64,000 bases of DNA, from assembly GCA_934466455.1 (NCBI GenBank), contig CAKSLF010000009.1, positions 10,614-74,613 of the forward strand, in the 5' to 3' direction. The DNA is from an uncultured Oscillospiraceae bacterium (GTDB lineage: Bacteria > Bacillota > Clostridia > Oscillospirales > Ruminococcaceae). The position numbers and the translations under genes were made by a program. Shown in pieces: positions 48,375-57,518 of the stretch; the first letter of the stretch is position 1; every line of letters begins with the position of its first letter. The notes under the pieces were generated by a model. It ran no database searches and had not been told where the DNA came from. It was given only the letters and a program-made list of their open reading frames with translations.

Positions 48375-49436
48375 TCAGCCGGAAAAAGTTCCCCCGTGCT
48401 CTTTATCCATAACGCTTCTCCTAAGCTGACCGCAGGCTGCGTTTATGTCGCTTCCAAGCTCCCGGCGGATTGTTGCGTTCTGTCCGTAGTCGTTAAGCAG
48501 CTTGCAGAAAGCCTCAACCGTTTCCCGTTTTCCCCGGCGATAGCCGGTTTCGTTCACCTTATTTACCGGAATAAGGTTTACATGTGCGCCCATTCCTTTC
48601 AGCAGAGCGATAAGCTCCATGGCGTGCTCCGGTTGGTCGTTTACCCCGTCGATAAGGGCGTATTCGAAGGAAATCCGCCGCCCGGTTGTATCAAAGTAAT
48701 CCCGGCAGGCTTTTATAAGCTCGTCTATGGGGTATCTTCTTGCAATGGGCATTGTTCTGCGGCGTATTTCGTCGTTCGGTGCATGAAGCGAAACCGAAAG
48801 CGTAAGCTGAAGCTTTTTTTCCGCAAGCTTATATATTTTATCAACAAGCCCACAGGTGGAAAGGGAAATATGCCTCATTCCCATATTAAAGCCCTGCTCG
48901 GAGGTCACTATTGTAAGAAAATCCATTACATTGTCGAAATTATCAAGGGGCTCGCCAATGCCCATAAGCACAATGGAGGCGATTTTTTCGCCGTTTTCCT
49001 CGGCGTCCTTTGCCGCAAGATAAACCTCGGAAAGCATCTCCGACGGGGTCAGGTTGCGGCAAAGCCCCGTAAGAGTGGAGGCGCAGAAGGTGCAGCCCAT
49101 TCGGCAGCCGCATTGGGTGGAAATACAAAGGCTTCCGCCCCTCTTATATGCCATACGAACTCCCTCAACATGCTCGCCGTCGCCAAGGCGGAAAAGATAT
49201 TTTACCGTTCCGTCAATTTTTGAAACAAGCTTTTGCTCAACGGAAACGGCGGCAAGGGGATATTCGCTTTTCAGCCGCTCCCTTAGGGCTGCCGGCAAAT
49301 TTGTCATCTCGTCATAGCTGCCCGCTCTTTTTTGGTGCAGCCATTCGTATATCTGCTTTGCCCTAAAAGCGGGAAGACCCATTGCCTTTATCTCTTCGCA
49401 AAGCTTTTCGTATGTAAGAGAGCGAAGGTCAGTCAT
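48375..49436 (-). CDS. rlmN: 23S rRNA (adenine-C2)-methyltransferase, radical SAM
   Basis: 353 residues. The radical SAM CX3CX2C motif is CRMGCTFC, after ISTQCGC. GIGEPLDNFDNV and STCGLVDKI with the methyl-carrying cysteine are present, and the C-terminal cysteine lies in DINAACGQLR. It methylates A2503 of 23S rRNA and A37 of some tRNAs. The start overlaps the rsmB end by 8 bases. RlmN rather than Cfr is favoured by the conserved neighbourhood. Confidence 0.94.
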   Translation of the reverse strand: MTDLRSLTYEKLCEEIKAMGLPAFRAKQIYEWLHQKRAGSYDEMTNLPAALRERLKSEYPLAAVSVEQKLVSKIDGTVKYLFRLGDGEHVEGVRMAYKRGGSLCISTQCGCRMGCTFCASTLTGLCRNLTPSEMLSEVYLAAKDAEENGEKIASIVLMGIGEPLDNFDNVMDFLTIVTSEQGFNMGMRHISLSTCGLVDKIYKLAEKKLQLTLSVSLHAPNDEIRRRTMPIARRYPIDELIKACRDYFDTTGRRISFEYALIDGVNDQPEHAMELIALLKGMGAHVNLIPVNKVNETGYRRGKRETVEAFCKLLNDYGQNATIRRELGSDINAACGQLRRSVMDKEHGGTFSG

Positions 49437-50757
49437 TGCCTTTCCCCTTTCTCAGTCTTGCAAAATAAAAACCGTCGGAATTTATTTCTCCCGGCAAAAG
49501 CGTTACAGAAAATCCGTCCTCGGAGTATTTTTGAAGTTCCTCCGGAAGCTTTTCCGGAAAAAGCCCGTCCCTTTCCAAAAGGAGCTTTACAACATTTTCG
49601 TTTTCGGCTTTTGAAAGGGTGCAGGTCGAATAGATAAGCGTTCCGCCGTCCCTGAGATATTTTGCGGAGGTTGCCGCAATTCTATACTGTATTTTCGGAA
49701 GAGAGGCAAGGTCGCCCGGGTTTTTGAAGCGGATTTCCGGCTTTCTTCGGATAACGCCAAGCCCGGAGCAGGGAACATCGCAGAGCACTCGGTCGAATTT
49801 TCCCATCTCCTCGGAAAAAACCGTTGCGTCGTTCTGCTTTGCGGTGATTATATCAAGCCCAAGGCGTGCGCCTCCGGCTTTAACAAGCCCGGCACGCTTT
49901 GCATGGAGGTCGCAGGCGACAATTTCGCCCCGGTTCTCCATAATTTCGGCAAGGGTAAAGGTCTTTCCGCCGGGTGCCGCACAAACATCAAGCACCCGCT
50001 CTCCCGGCTTTGCTCCAACCGCTGCGGCGCAAAGCTGGCTTGAAATATCCTGAATATGAAAAAGCCCCCGCTTATACGCTTTTGTATTCTGCGGTGCGGC
50101 AAGCTCCGTAACTATCCCGCCGAAAATTTCCTCAAGAGGGTGCGCCGCAGCCCCTTCCTCCGCCAAAGCTTCACAAAGCTCCTTTGCGCTAAGCTTTACC
50201 GTGTTTGCCCTTGCATATATAGGCGGCGCACCGAGGCAAGCCCTGAGAGCCTTTTGCGTCCTTTGCGGTCCAAACTCAAGGCACCATTTTTTGCAAAGCC
50301 AAAGCGGTGCGGAATATTCCGCAGAAAGCCGCTCTATTCCGGAAAGCCTGCTGAAATCGGCGTTTTTTCCGTTGCGGATAAACGCCCGCAAAATTCCGTT
50401 TATAAAGCCGGAGGCTTTTGCACAGTCCAGTTCCTTTATAAGCTCGACGGATTCGTTTACGGCGGCGTTATCCGGCACGGAGCGCATATAGAGAAGCTGA
50501 TAAAACCCCATGCGCAGCACCTCGATTACCTCCGGCGAAAGCTTTTCAAGCGGGGTTGAGGAATACCGCTTTATGAGAATATCAATGGTTATCCTGCGCT
50601 CCAATACTCCGTAAAACAGCGCAGAAGCAAAAGCCTTGTCCCTTTTGTCAAGGTCCTTTGCCTCCTCAAGCTGGGAATCCAAAACTATGTTTGAAAAGCC
50701 GCCGGAGGAAACCCTTATAAGTGCCTTTGCCGCAATAAGTCTTGCCCTGTCCGCCAT
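49429..50757 (-). CDS. rsmB: 16S rRNA (cytosine-C5)-methyltransferase B
   Basis: 442 residues. An N-terminal NusB-like domain (about 1-140, FASALFYGVLERRITID, LRMGFYQLLYM) leads to the methyltransferase domain with VLDVCAAPGGKTFTLAE, the DVPCSGLGVIRRKPEIRF catalytic region (C and P) and STCTLSKAENE with the second cysteine. It makes m5C967 in 16S rRNA. It is in the conserved fmt-rsmB-rlmN run, with yugP inserted as in many Clostridia. Confidence 0.94.
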   Translation of the reverse strand: MADRARLIAAKALIRVSSGGFSNIVLDSQLEEAKDLDKRDKAFASALFYGVLERRITIDILIKRYSSTPLEKLSPEVIEVLRMGFYQLLYMRSVPDNAAVNESVELIKELDCAKASGFINGILRAFIRNGKNADFSRLSGIERLSAEYSAPLWLCKKWCLEFGPQRTQKALRACLGAPPIYARANTVKLSAKELCEALAEEGAAAHPLEEIFGGIVTELAAPQNTKAYKRGLFHIQDISSQLCAAAVGAKPGERVLDVCAAPGGKTFTLAEIMENRGEIVACDLHAKRAGLVKAGGARLGLDIITAKQNDATVFSEEMGKFDRVLCDVPCSGLGVIRRKPEIRFKNPGDLASLPKIQYRIAATSAKYLRDGGTLIYSTCTLSKAENENVVKLLLERDGLFPEKLPEELQKYSEDGFSVTLLPGEINSDGFYFARLRKGKGND

Positions 50758-50790
50758 AAAATCTCCTTAAAAAAAATCAAATCGTTTGTT

Positions 50791-51489
50791 TTAATCTCTT
50801 CTTCTTCCGCCAAAAAGCACAATAAGCCGCAAAAGCTGCGCCAAGGAGGAAACCAAAGCCGCAACATAGGTAAGTGCCGCCGCACGGAGAACCGCTTTTG
50901 CGCCGGTTATTTCGTTTCCGTAAAGAATTTCGTTATTTTGCAAGGTTGCAATGGCTCTGTTGGAAGCGTTGAATTCCACCGGAAGCGTTACAAGCTGAAA
51001 CAGCGCAATGGTCGCAAAAAGAATTATTCCCGCATTAACAAGGGACTGGGAAGAAAAGATAAGTCCGAGGATAATAATCGGAAAATAAGCCCAAGAGCCT
51101 ATTTGGGTAACGGGGATTATCGCTTCTCTCCATTTAATCGGGCGATAGCCGACTGCGTGCTGGATAGCATGACCCGTTTCGTGCGCCGCAACGCCGATTG
51201 CCGCAACGGAGGTGCTGTTATAAACATCGTCCGAGAGATTTATCGTCTTTTCACTTGGGTTAAAGTTATCCGTAAGGCTTCCGGAAATATGCCGTATTGT
51301 AACATCATAAATTCCGTTTTGCTCAAGGATAAGCTTTGCAACCTCTGCGCCGGTGTATCCTCTTGCGGTGGAAACCCTGCTGTACTTTGAAAAAGCGGAT
51401 TTTACCGAAAGCTGCGCCCAAAGTCCGAAAATAAGCGCAGGAATTATAAATATAATATAGGTTATATCAATTCCGTAGAAATATGGCAT
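50791..51489 (-). CDS. Membrane zinc metallopeptidase, YugP family
   Basis: 232 residues. An N-terminal span (about 8-28), then a zinc-binding HETGH motif (about 113-117, AAHETGHAIQHAVGY) and three further spans. LPVEFNASNRAI is the usual third-ligand region. Substrates are unknown. It sits between fmt (14 bases upstream) and rsmB, a frequent clostridial place for it. Confidence 0.92.
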   Translation of the reverse strand: MPYFYGIDITYIIFIIPALIFGLWAQLSVKSAFSKYSRVSTARGYTGAEVAKLILEQNGIYDVTIRHISGSLTDNFNPSEKTINLSDDVYNSTSVAAIGVAAHETGHAIQHAVGYRPIKWREAIIPVTQIGSWAYFPIIILGLIFSSQSLVNAGIILFATIALFQLVTLPVEFNASNRAIATLQNNEILYGNEITGAKAVLRAAALTYVAALVSSLAQLLRLIVLFGGRRRD

Positions 51490-51503
51490 TAAAAATCTCT
51501 CCT

Positions 51504-52436
51504 TTATCTGCCTATGCGAACGCCTTTTTCAAGGCGTTTTCCTCTTATAAAATCTCCGCCGCTCATCTGTTTTTTCCCCTCCAGCTGAACGGTTACAAGC
51601 TCAAGCGCACCGTCGCCGCAGCCGACGATAAAGCGTTTTTCATCAAGGAGGGTCCCCGCCTTTCCGAAAAATCCCTCCGCCTTTTCCGCTTTATAAACCT
51701 TTACGGTTTTTCCGTCAACAAAGGTAAAAGCAACCGGCCAGGGGCAAAGCCCCCGCACAAGGTTATGGATTTCCTCCGGGGATTTTTCAAAGTCGATTTC
51801 CCCCATCTCTTTTTTGAGCATCGGAGCAAGCGTTGCCTCCGCATCATTCTGCGGCTCTCTCGGAACGCTTTCCCTGTCAAAAAGCTCAAGCGTTTTTTCG
51901 ATAGAATCCGCCCCAAGCACCGAAAGCCGCTCAAAAAGCTCTCCTGCGGTTTCGTCGCCGCCGATTTCGGTTTCAAGCTTCAGTATCATATCTCCGGTAT
52001 CCATGCCCTCCGCCATATACATGGTCGTAACGCCGGTAACCGGGTCGCCGTTTATTACCGACCACTGTATGGGGGCGGCTCCCCGATACTTCGGAAGAAG
52101 GCTTCCGTGAACATTTACGCAGCCCAAGGGCGGAACATCAAGAAGCTCCTTCGGCAAAATTCTTCCGTATGCGGCAACAACAACAAGGTCGGGCGAGAGG
52201 CTCTTCATCATTTCAAGAGCCGTTCCGTCCTTCATTTTTGCCGGCTGGAACACGGGGATACCGTGCTCAAGCGCAAGTTTTTTTACCGGCGTCGGCTCAA
52301 TTATTTGTTTTCTTCCAACGGGTTTATCCGGCTGGGAAAAAACGCCCACAACATTTCTTCCGGTAGAAATAAGCCTTTCAAGGATGGCGGCGGCAAAATC
52401 CGGCGTTCCCATAAAGACGATTCTCATATCCTTCAT
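51504..52436 (-). CDS. fmt: Methionyl-tRNA formyltransferase
   Basis: 310 residues. IVFMGTPDFAAAIL, FSQPDKPVGR, the formyl-transfer core VNVHGSLLPKYRGAAPIQW and MDTGDMIL are present, with a C-terminal OB-type domain (about 205-305). It formylates initiator Met-tRNA. The ATG overlaps the def stop by 4 bases and has GGAGGAC 9 bases upstream; a second ATG three codons later is less well spaced. Confidence 0.95.
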   Translation of the reverse strand: MKDMRIVFMGTPDFAAAILERLISTGRNVVGVFSQPDKPVGRKQIIEPTPVKKLALEHGIPVFQPAKMKDGTALEMMKSLSPDLVVVAAYGRILPKELLDVPPLGCVNVHGSLLPKYRGAAPIQWSVINGDPVTGVTTMYMAEGMDTGDMILKLETEIGGDETAGELFERLSVLGADSIEKTLELFDRESVPREPQNDAEATLAPMLKKEMGEIDFEKSPEEIHNLVRGLCPWPVAFTFVDGKTVKVYKAEKAEGFFGKAGTLLDEKRFIVGCGDGALELVTVQLEGKKQMSGGDFIRGKRLEKGVRIGR

Positions 52437-52927
52437 TCTTCAATGTCCTCCGGCTCGGCTTTCTCGTCGCTGTTATAGTGAATGTCCGTAGCAAGGTCAA
52501 CAAAGCAAACGCCGTTAAGGTGGTCTATCTCGTGGCAGAACGCTCTTGCTTTAAGTCCCTTGCCGCTTTTTTCAAACCAGTTTCCGTTTCTGTCCTGTGC
52601 GCGGACGGTAACAAACATCGGGCGGGTCACGGTGCCGAATTTTCCCGGGAAAGAGAGGCAGCCTTCGCTGCCGGTCTGTTCGCCCTCGGTTTTTATAATC
52701 TCGGGGTTGATAAGCTCGATTACGCCGTCGTCGTCATAGCAGTCCACAACGCAAAGACGGCGCATCATACCGACCTGCGGACCGGCAATACCCGCGCCGT
52801 CCGCCTCGTGCATGGTTTCAGCCATATCGTCAAGAAGCGTCCAAAGGCGTTCGTCAAATTTTTCAACGGGTCTGCAAACCTTGCGGAGAATCGGATCTCC
52901 GTCTTTTACTATATTTCTCAGTGCCAT
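52433..52927 (-). CDS. def: Peptide deformylase
   Basis: 164 residues. The three family motifs are GAGIAGPQVG (a small change from the usual GxGLAAxQ), EGCLSFPG with the metal cysteine, and HEIDHLNG with the two metal histidines and the catalytic glutamate. It removes the N-formyl group that Fmt adds. An acidic tail (EKAEPEDIEE) runs into the fmt overlap. Confidence 0.94.
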   Translation of the reverse strand: MALRNIVKDGDPILRKVCRPVEKFDERLWTLLDDMAETMHEADGAGIAGPQVGMMRRLCVVDCYDDDGVIELINPEIIKTEGEQTGSEGCLSFPGKFGTVTRPMFVTVRAQDRNGNWFEKSGKGLKARAFCHEIDHLNGVCFVDLATDIHYNSDEKAEPEDIEE

Positions 52928-52946
52928 TATTTTTTCACCTTTCTTT

Positions 52947-55385
52947 TCAGTTTATATCATAAGGGTCAGCCGTGACCTCAATTTTAACGAATTCTTTATT
53001 TTTTGAAAATTCTTTGAGGGCTTCGCCCATAGTTTCAAAAAAAGCGTTGTCCGGGCGGTATTTTACAATCAGCTTCCAGCGGTATTTATCCGCAATTTTC
53101 GGCGTTGCGGAGGGAGTCGGTCCAAGCAGCCGTATCGGCATACCGCCGTTTATCTTTTTCTCCAAAAGCTTTAGAAATTCCGCCGCAGCCCTTTGGGTAA
53201 GCCGCTCGTTCTGCCCCGCAAAAAGCACCGAGCCCATTCCGCAATACGGAGGATAGAGCATAATTTTGCGGTTCAAAATTTCATCCGCATAAAAAAGCGG
53301 ATAATCCTGTGCGCAGGCACGCTCGATTACGCTGTGCTCCGGCGAATAGGTCTGGATATACGCCCTTCCGGAAAGCTTTGCTCTTCCGCAGCGACCTATT
53401 ACCTGAGTAAGCAAGCCAAAGGTTCGCTCATAGCTGCGGTAATCGCTTCCGTAAAGGGACATATCCGCCGCAAGCACGCCGACAAGGGTAACATTCGGAA
53501 AATCAAGCCCCTTTGCCACCATCTGAGTTCCGACCATAATATCGTATTTTCCCTCGGCAAAGTCCGCAAAGTGCCTGTCATGGCTGTATTTTGCCATTGT
53601 TGTATCAAGGTCCATTCGGAGTATCCTCGCCTCCGGAAAGAGTGCGGAAAGCTCGTCCTCCACCTTTTGGGTCCCGCAGCCGGAATACATAACATATTCG
53701 CTTCCGCAAGCTTCGCAGGTAAGGGTCGCAGGCTCGGTATGACCGCAATAATGGCACATAAGTCTTCCGTTTGCCTTGTGGTAAATAAGCGGAATACTGC
53801 ACCGGGGACATTCTTTAACCTTGCCGCATTTTGCGCACCGTGCAACGGTATTGTATCCCCTGCGGTTCATAAGAAGAATTGATTGCTCGCCGTGCTCAAG
53901 ATTATATTTTATTTCCTCGGCAAGCGGCTCGCTGAGCACGCCGAGGTTTCCCCTCATGGTTTCGTCCCGCATATCAACGATTACCGTTTCCGGAAGCCTT
54001 GCTCCGCCATAGCGTTCCTTCATCTCAAAAAGGCGGTATTTTCCCGTTTGAGCACGGTAAAATGTGTCTATCGAGGGTGTTGCGGAGGCGAGCACAAGCG
54101 GAATACCAAGCTTTGAGCACCGAAAAGCAGCCGCATCTCTTGCGTGGAATCTCGGGGTACGGTCGGATTTATAGCTTTGCTCCTGCTCCTCGTCCATTAT
54201 GATAAGCCCAAGGTTTTTTGCCGGGGCAAAAACCGCCGAGCGGGTTCCTATAATAATTTTTGCTTTTCCGGAATTTATTCTTTTCCATTCGTCAATGCGC
54301 TCCCCGGCGGAAAGGGAACTGTGAACTACCGCAACCTCGCCGCCGAAATATGCGGTAAATTTTCCTATCATCTGCGGGGTAAGGGAAATTTCCGGCACCA
54401 TAAGGATAACCTGCTTTCCCCTTTCGGTAAGCTCGGCGATAAGCTTTATAAAGACCTGGGTCTTTCCGCTTCCCGTAACGCCGAAAAGCAAGGCTGTTTC
54501 GGCTTTTTTGCCGTCACATAGTGCGGCAATCCCGTCAAAGGCCGCCTGCTGCTCCGGCGAAAGAACAATGTCGTTTATATCAAGGCTCTTTACCGCTTCC
54601 TTATACGGCGTGCGGAGAGCCTCCGCCTCGTAATATTCAACCGCTCCTTTTTTCAAAAGCCCGTCCACGACGGCTTTTGTTGCGCTTGTAAAATAGCTTA
54701 TCTCCTTTATGCAGACGGAATCCGCCTGTTCAAGAAAATCCATAACCTCCGCCTGTTTTTCCGTGGGCTTTTTAAGCAGGGTTTTTCCCTGCGCCAAAAG
54801 CTCCCGCTGCTTTTCGGAAATACGCACCATTTTTTGCGTTTCGTCGCCGACTCTGCGGCGGGCGGCTTCCTCCCTGCGCAAAAGTCCCCTCTGCGCCATG
54901 GAATTTATAAGCCCGCTGTCCGAATAGCCAAAGGCTTTGTTTATCGCTGCGCCCTCTGCGCCTTCCTTTTTCTTTAACAGCCAGTTTATGACCCGCTGCT
55001 CCTCGTCCGTTGCGCCCTCTTTTTCCGCAGCAAAATATCTGTATGCGGGCTTATAGTTAAGCCCCGGAGGAAGCATTGCCTTTACCGCCTCAAAAAGCGG
55101 GCAAAAGGTGCGCTTTGCAAGGTGCCTTGCAAGAAGCATAAGCTCCGGCGAAAGAACCGGCTCTCTGTCAAGAACAAAGGAAATATTTTTTATCTTTGCC
55201 TCGGGGTTTTCCGGCTCTGCGGCAATTTCAAAAATCATTCCCTGCCGTTTTTGCGCCCCCGCACCAAAGGAAACCAAAACCCGGCAGCCGGGCTTTGCCC
55301 GCCGGTCAAGCTCCGGCGGAACGGAATAATCAAAAAGCTTATCAAAGCCGAATGCGGCTTTGTCCACTGCTATTTTTGCTATCAA
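52947..55385 (-). CDS. priA: Primosomal replication helicase PriA
   Basis: 812 residues. Order: an N-terminal DNA-binding domain (about 1-100), winged helix, Walker A FGVTGSGKTQVF, Walker B IIMDEEQEQSYKSD, the cysteine-rich zinc region CAKCGKVKECPRCSIPL...CHYCG...CEACGSE with eight cysteines, and the helicase C motifs VGTQMVAKGLDFPNV and QVIGRCGRA. It restarts stalled forks. Start: TTG at 55383-55385 with GAAAGGA ten bases upstream; an ATG at 55421 has no ribosome site and overlaps the upstream gene. DEEQ replaces the usual DEEH. Confidence 0.93.
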   Translation of the reverse strand: MIAKIAVDKAAFGFDKLFDYSVPPELDRRAKPGCRVLVSFGAGAQKRQGMIFEIAAEPENPEAKIKNISFVLDREPVLSPELMLLARHLAKRTFCPLFEAVKAMLPPGLNYKPAYRYFAAEKEGATDEEQRVINWLLKKKEGAEGAAINKAFGYSDSGLINSMAQRGLLRREEAARRRVGDETQKMVRISEKQRELLAQGKTLLKKPTEKQAEVMDFLEQADSVCIKEISYFTSATKAVVDGLLKKGAVEYYEAEALRTPYKEAVKSLDINDIVLSPEQQAAFDGIAALCDGKKAETALLFGVTGSGKTQVFIKLIAELTERGKQVILMVPEISLTPQMIGKFTAYFGGEVAVVHSSLSAGERIDEWKRINSGKAKIIIGTRSAVFAPAKNLGLIIMDEEQEQSYKSDRTPRFHARDAAAFRCSKLGIPLVLASATPSIDTFYRAQTGKYRLFEMKERYGGARLPETVIVDMRDETMRGNLGVLSEPLAEEIKYNLEHGEQSILLMNRRGYNTVARCAKCGKVKECPRCSIPLIYHKANGRLMCHYCGHTEPATLTCEACGSEYVMYSGCGTQKVEDELSALFPEARILRMDLDTTMAKYSHDRHFADFAEGKYDIMVGTQMVAKGLDFPNVTLVGVLAADMSLYGSDYRSYERTFGLLTQVIGRCGRAKLSGRAYIQTYSPEHSVIERACAQDYPLFYADEILNRKIMLYPPYCGMGSVLFAGQNERLTQRAAAEFLKLLEKKINGGMPIRLLGPTPSATPKIADKYRWKLIVKYRPDNAFFETMGEALKEFSKNKEFVKIEVTADPYDIN

Positions 55386-55410
55386 AGCCGCACCTGTCCT
55401 TTCGTGCCGA

Positions 55411-57393
55411 TTAGGAAACATCCATATCGTCAAGATATAGATAACCGTTTGTTGCAATGTGCTCTTTTCTTCCCTGGAGGTTATCTCCGAGGAGCATATC
55501 GAATTTTTCCTCCGTTGCGGCGGCGTCGCTTGGGGTTATCTTTATAAGGCGGCGGGTTTCCGGATTCATTGTGGTAAGCCACATCATATCCGGCTCGTTT
55601 TCACCAAGTCCCTTTGACCGCTGCACCGTATATTTTGCCTTGCCGAGCTTTGCGATAATGCGTGTTTTTTCCTCTTCGGTATAGGCAAAATATGTTTCGT
55701 CCTTGCAGTTTATTTCATAAAGCGGAGATTCCGCAATAAACACATAGCCTTTTTCGATAAGCGTAGGAGTAAGGCGGTAGAGCATTGTAAGAATAAGGGT
55801 TCTTATCTGGTAACCGTCAACATCGGCATCGGTACAGATTACAACCTTGTTCCAACGGAGATTTTCAAGGTCAAAGGAGGAAAGCTCCTTGTTCGCCTTG
55901 CTTTTTACCTCAACTCCGCAGCCAAGCACCTTTAACAGGTCCGTAATAATATCGTTTTTGAAGATTTTATCGTAATCCGCCTTTAGGCAGTTTAGAATTT
56001 TTCCTCTTACGGGCATAATCGCCTGAAATTCGGAATCTCTCCCCTGCTTACAGGCACCCAAGGCGGAATCGCCCTCCACTATATATATTTCCCGGCGGGA
56101 AACATCCTTTGTACGGCAATCGACAAATTTTTGAACACGGTTTGTCATGTCCATATTCGCCGTAAGCTTCTTTTTTAGGTTAAGGCGGGTTTTTTCCGCA
56201 TTTTCCCGGCTGCGTTTGTTAACAAGGACCTGCTCCGCAACCCTTGCGGCGTCGTCGGGATTTTCAATAAAGAAAACCTCAAGCTGGTGTTTAAGAAAAT
56301 CCGTCATTGCTTCCGCAACAAATTTATTTGTAATAGCCTTTTTGGTTTGGTTTTCATAGGAAGTTTGGCTGGAGAAGGAGGAGGAAACCAAAACCAGACA
56401 TTCCTCAACATCCTGAAAGCTGATTTTGCTTTCGTTCTTCAGGTATTTTCCCGCACTTTTTATATATGCGTCGATTTGGCTTACAAAGGCGGATTTCACC
56501 GCCTTTTCCGGCGAGCCGCCGTGCTCAAGGTGGCTTGAGTTATGATAATATTCAATAAGCTTTACTCTGTTGGAAAAACAGCAGGCAAACTGCATTTTTA
56601 CCTTATATTCCGCTTTGTCCTCCCTATCTCTGCCTATGCGTTCTCCCTGCCAAAACTGAACTCCGGTAAGTGCCGGTTCGCTTCCGATGATCTCTTTTAC
56701 ATAGTCGGAGATTCCGTTTTGATAAACATATTCGTAATTTTCAAAGCCGCCGGTTTGTTTTTGGTCACGGAGCACAAAAAGCAGCCCGGCATTTACCACT
56801 GCCTGGCGTTTTATCACATCCCGGAACCAATCAAGAGGCACATTTACATCGGTAAAAACCTGGTCGTCCGGCTTCCAACGGATTTTGGAGCCGGTCTTTT
56901 TTCTTGTTGTTGCTTCTTTTTTAAGTCCGCCGACATTTTCGCCGTGCTCAAAATGCAAATTATACAAAAATCCGTCCCGGCAAATCTCAACATCCATCCA
57001 TTCGGAGGAATACTGGGTAGAGCAAAGACCAAGCCCGTTAAGACCGAGGGAATATTCATAGTCGCCGTCTGCATCGTATTTTCCCCCGGCATACAGCTCG
57101 CAGAAAATAAGCTCCCAGTTATAACGCTGCTCGTTATTGTTCCAATCCACCGGACAGCCTCTGCCGAAGTCCTCGACCTCGATAGAGCCGTCCTTATAGC
57201 GGGTAACAATAACCTTGTCGCCATAGCCCGCTCTTGCCTCGTCTATGGCGTTTGAGATAATCTCAAAAACTGCGTGCTCGCAGCCCTCTATTCCGTCGGA
57301 ACCGAATATAACCGCAGGGCGTTTTCTTACTCTGTCTGCGCCCTTTAATGCCTGTATACTTTCGTTGCCGTATTCCTCTCTTTTTTTCGTCAT
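55411..57393 (-). CDS. Type IIA topoisomerase B subunit, ParE/GyrB-like
   Basis: 660 residues. GHKL ATPase motifs (EIISNAIDEARAG, VEDFGRGCPVD, LGLNGLGLCSTQYSS), a transducer domain, then Toprim motifs EGDSALGACKQGRD, DADVDGYQIRTLILT and the QRSKGLGE ending. This is the divergent GyrB-like group found in Clostridia beside a separate gyrase, here with GLNGLG instead of GLHGVG. A partner A subunit should follow, but priA comes next. The ATG at 57391-57393 follows GGAGG. Confidence 0.9.
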   Translation of the reverse strand: MTKKREEYGNESIQALKGADRVRKRPAVIFGSDGIEGCEHAVFEIISNAIDEARAGYGDKVIVTRYKDGSIEVEDFGRGCPVDWNNNEQRYNWELIFCELYAGGKYDADGDYEYSLGLNGLGLCSTQYSSEWMDVEICRDGFLYNLHFEHGENVGGLKKEATTRKKTGSKIRWKPDDQVFTDVNVPLDWFRDVIKRQAVVNAGLLFVLRDQKQTGGFENYEYVYQNGISDYVKEIIGSEPALTGVQFWQGERIGRDREDKAEYKVKMQFACCFSNRVKLIEYYHNSSHLEHGGSPEKAVKSAFVSQIDAYIKSAGKYLKNESKISFQDVEECLVLVSSSFSSQTSYENQTKKAITNKFVAEAMTDFLKHQLEVFFIENPDDAARVAEQVLVNKRSRENAEKTRLNLKKKLTANMDMTNRVQKFVDCRTKDVSRREIYIVEGDSALGACKQGRDSEFQAIMPVRGKILNCLKADYDKIFKNDIITDLLKVLGCGVEVKSKANKELSSFDLENLRWNKVVICTDADVDGYQIRTLILTMLYRLTPTLIEKGYVFIAESPLYEINCKDETYFAYTEEEKTRIIAKLGKAKYTVQRSKGLGENEPDMMWLTTMNPETRRLIKITPSDAAATEEKFDMLLGDNLQGRKEHIATNGYLYLDDMDVS

Positions 57394-57458
57394 ACTTTCC
57401 TCCGGTACATAAAATTCCAAAATATATTATACAACACAGCGCAGTTTTTTTCAATAAT

Positions 57459-57516
57459 AAAAAAAGCTTTGGGTGCGCCCGCTTAAAAAAGCAGAACGCA
57501 CCCAAAGCTTTTTTTG
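57459..57516. terminator. Bidirectional terminator between the lipoprotein and topoisomerase genes
   Basis: AAAAAGCTTTGGGTGCG/CGCACCCAAAGCTTTTT, a perfect 17-bp stem (57461-57477 with 57497-57513). It ends the lipoprotein gene on the minus strand. Confidence 0.9.
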
Positions 57517-57518
57517 TT

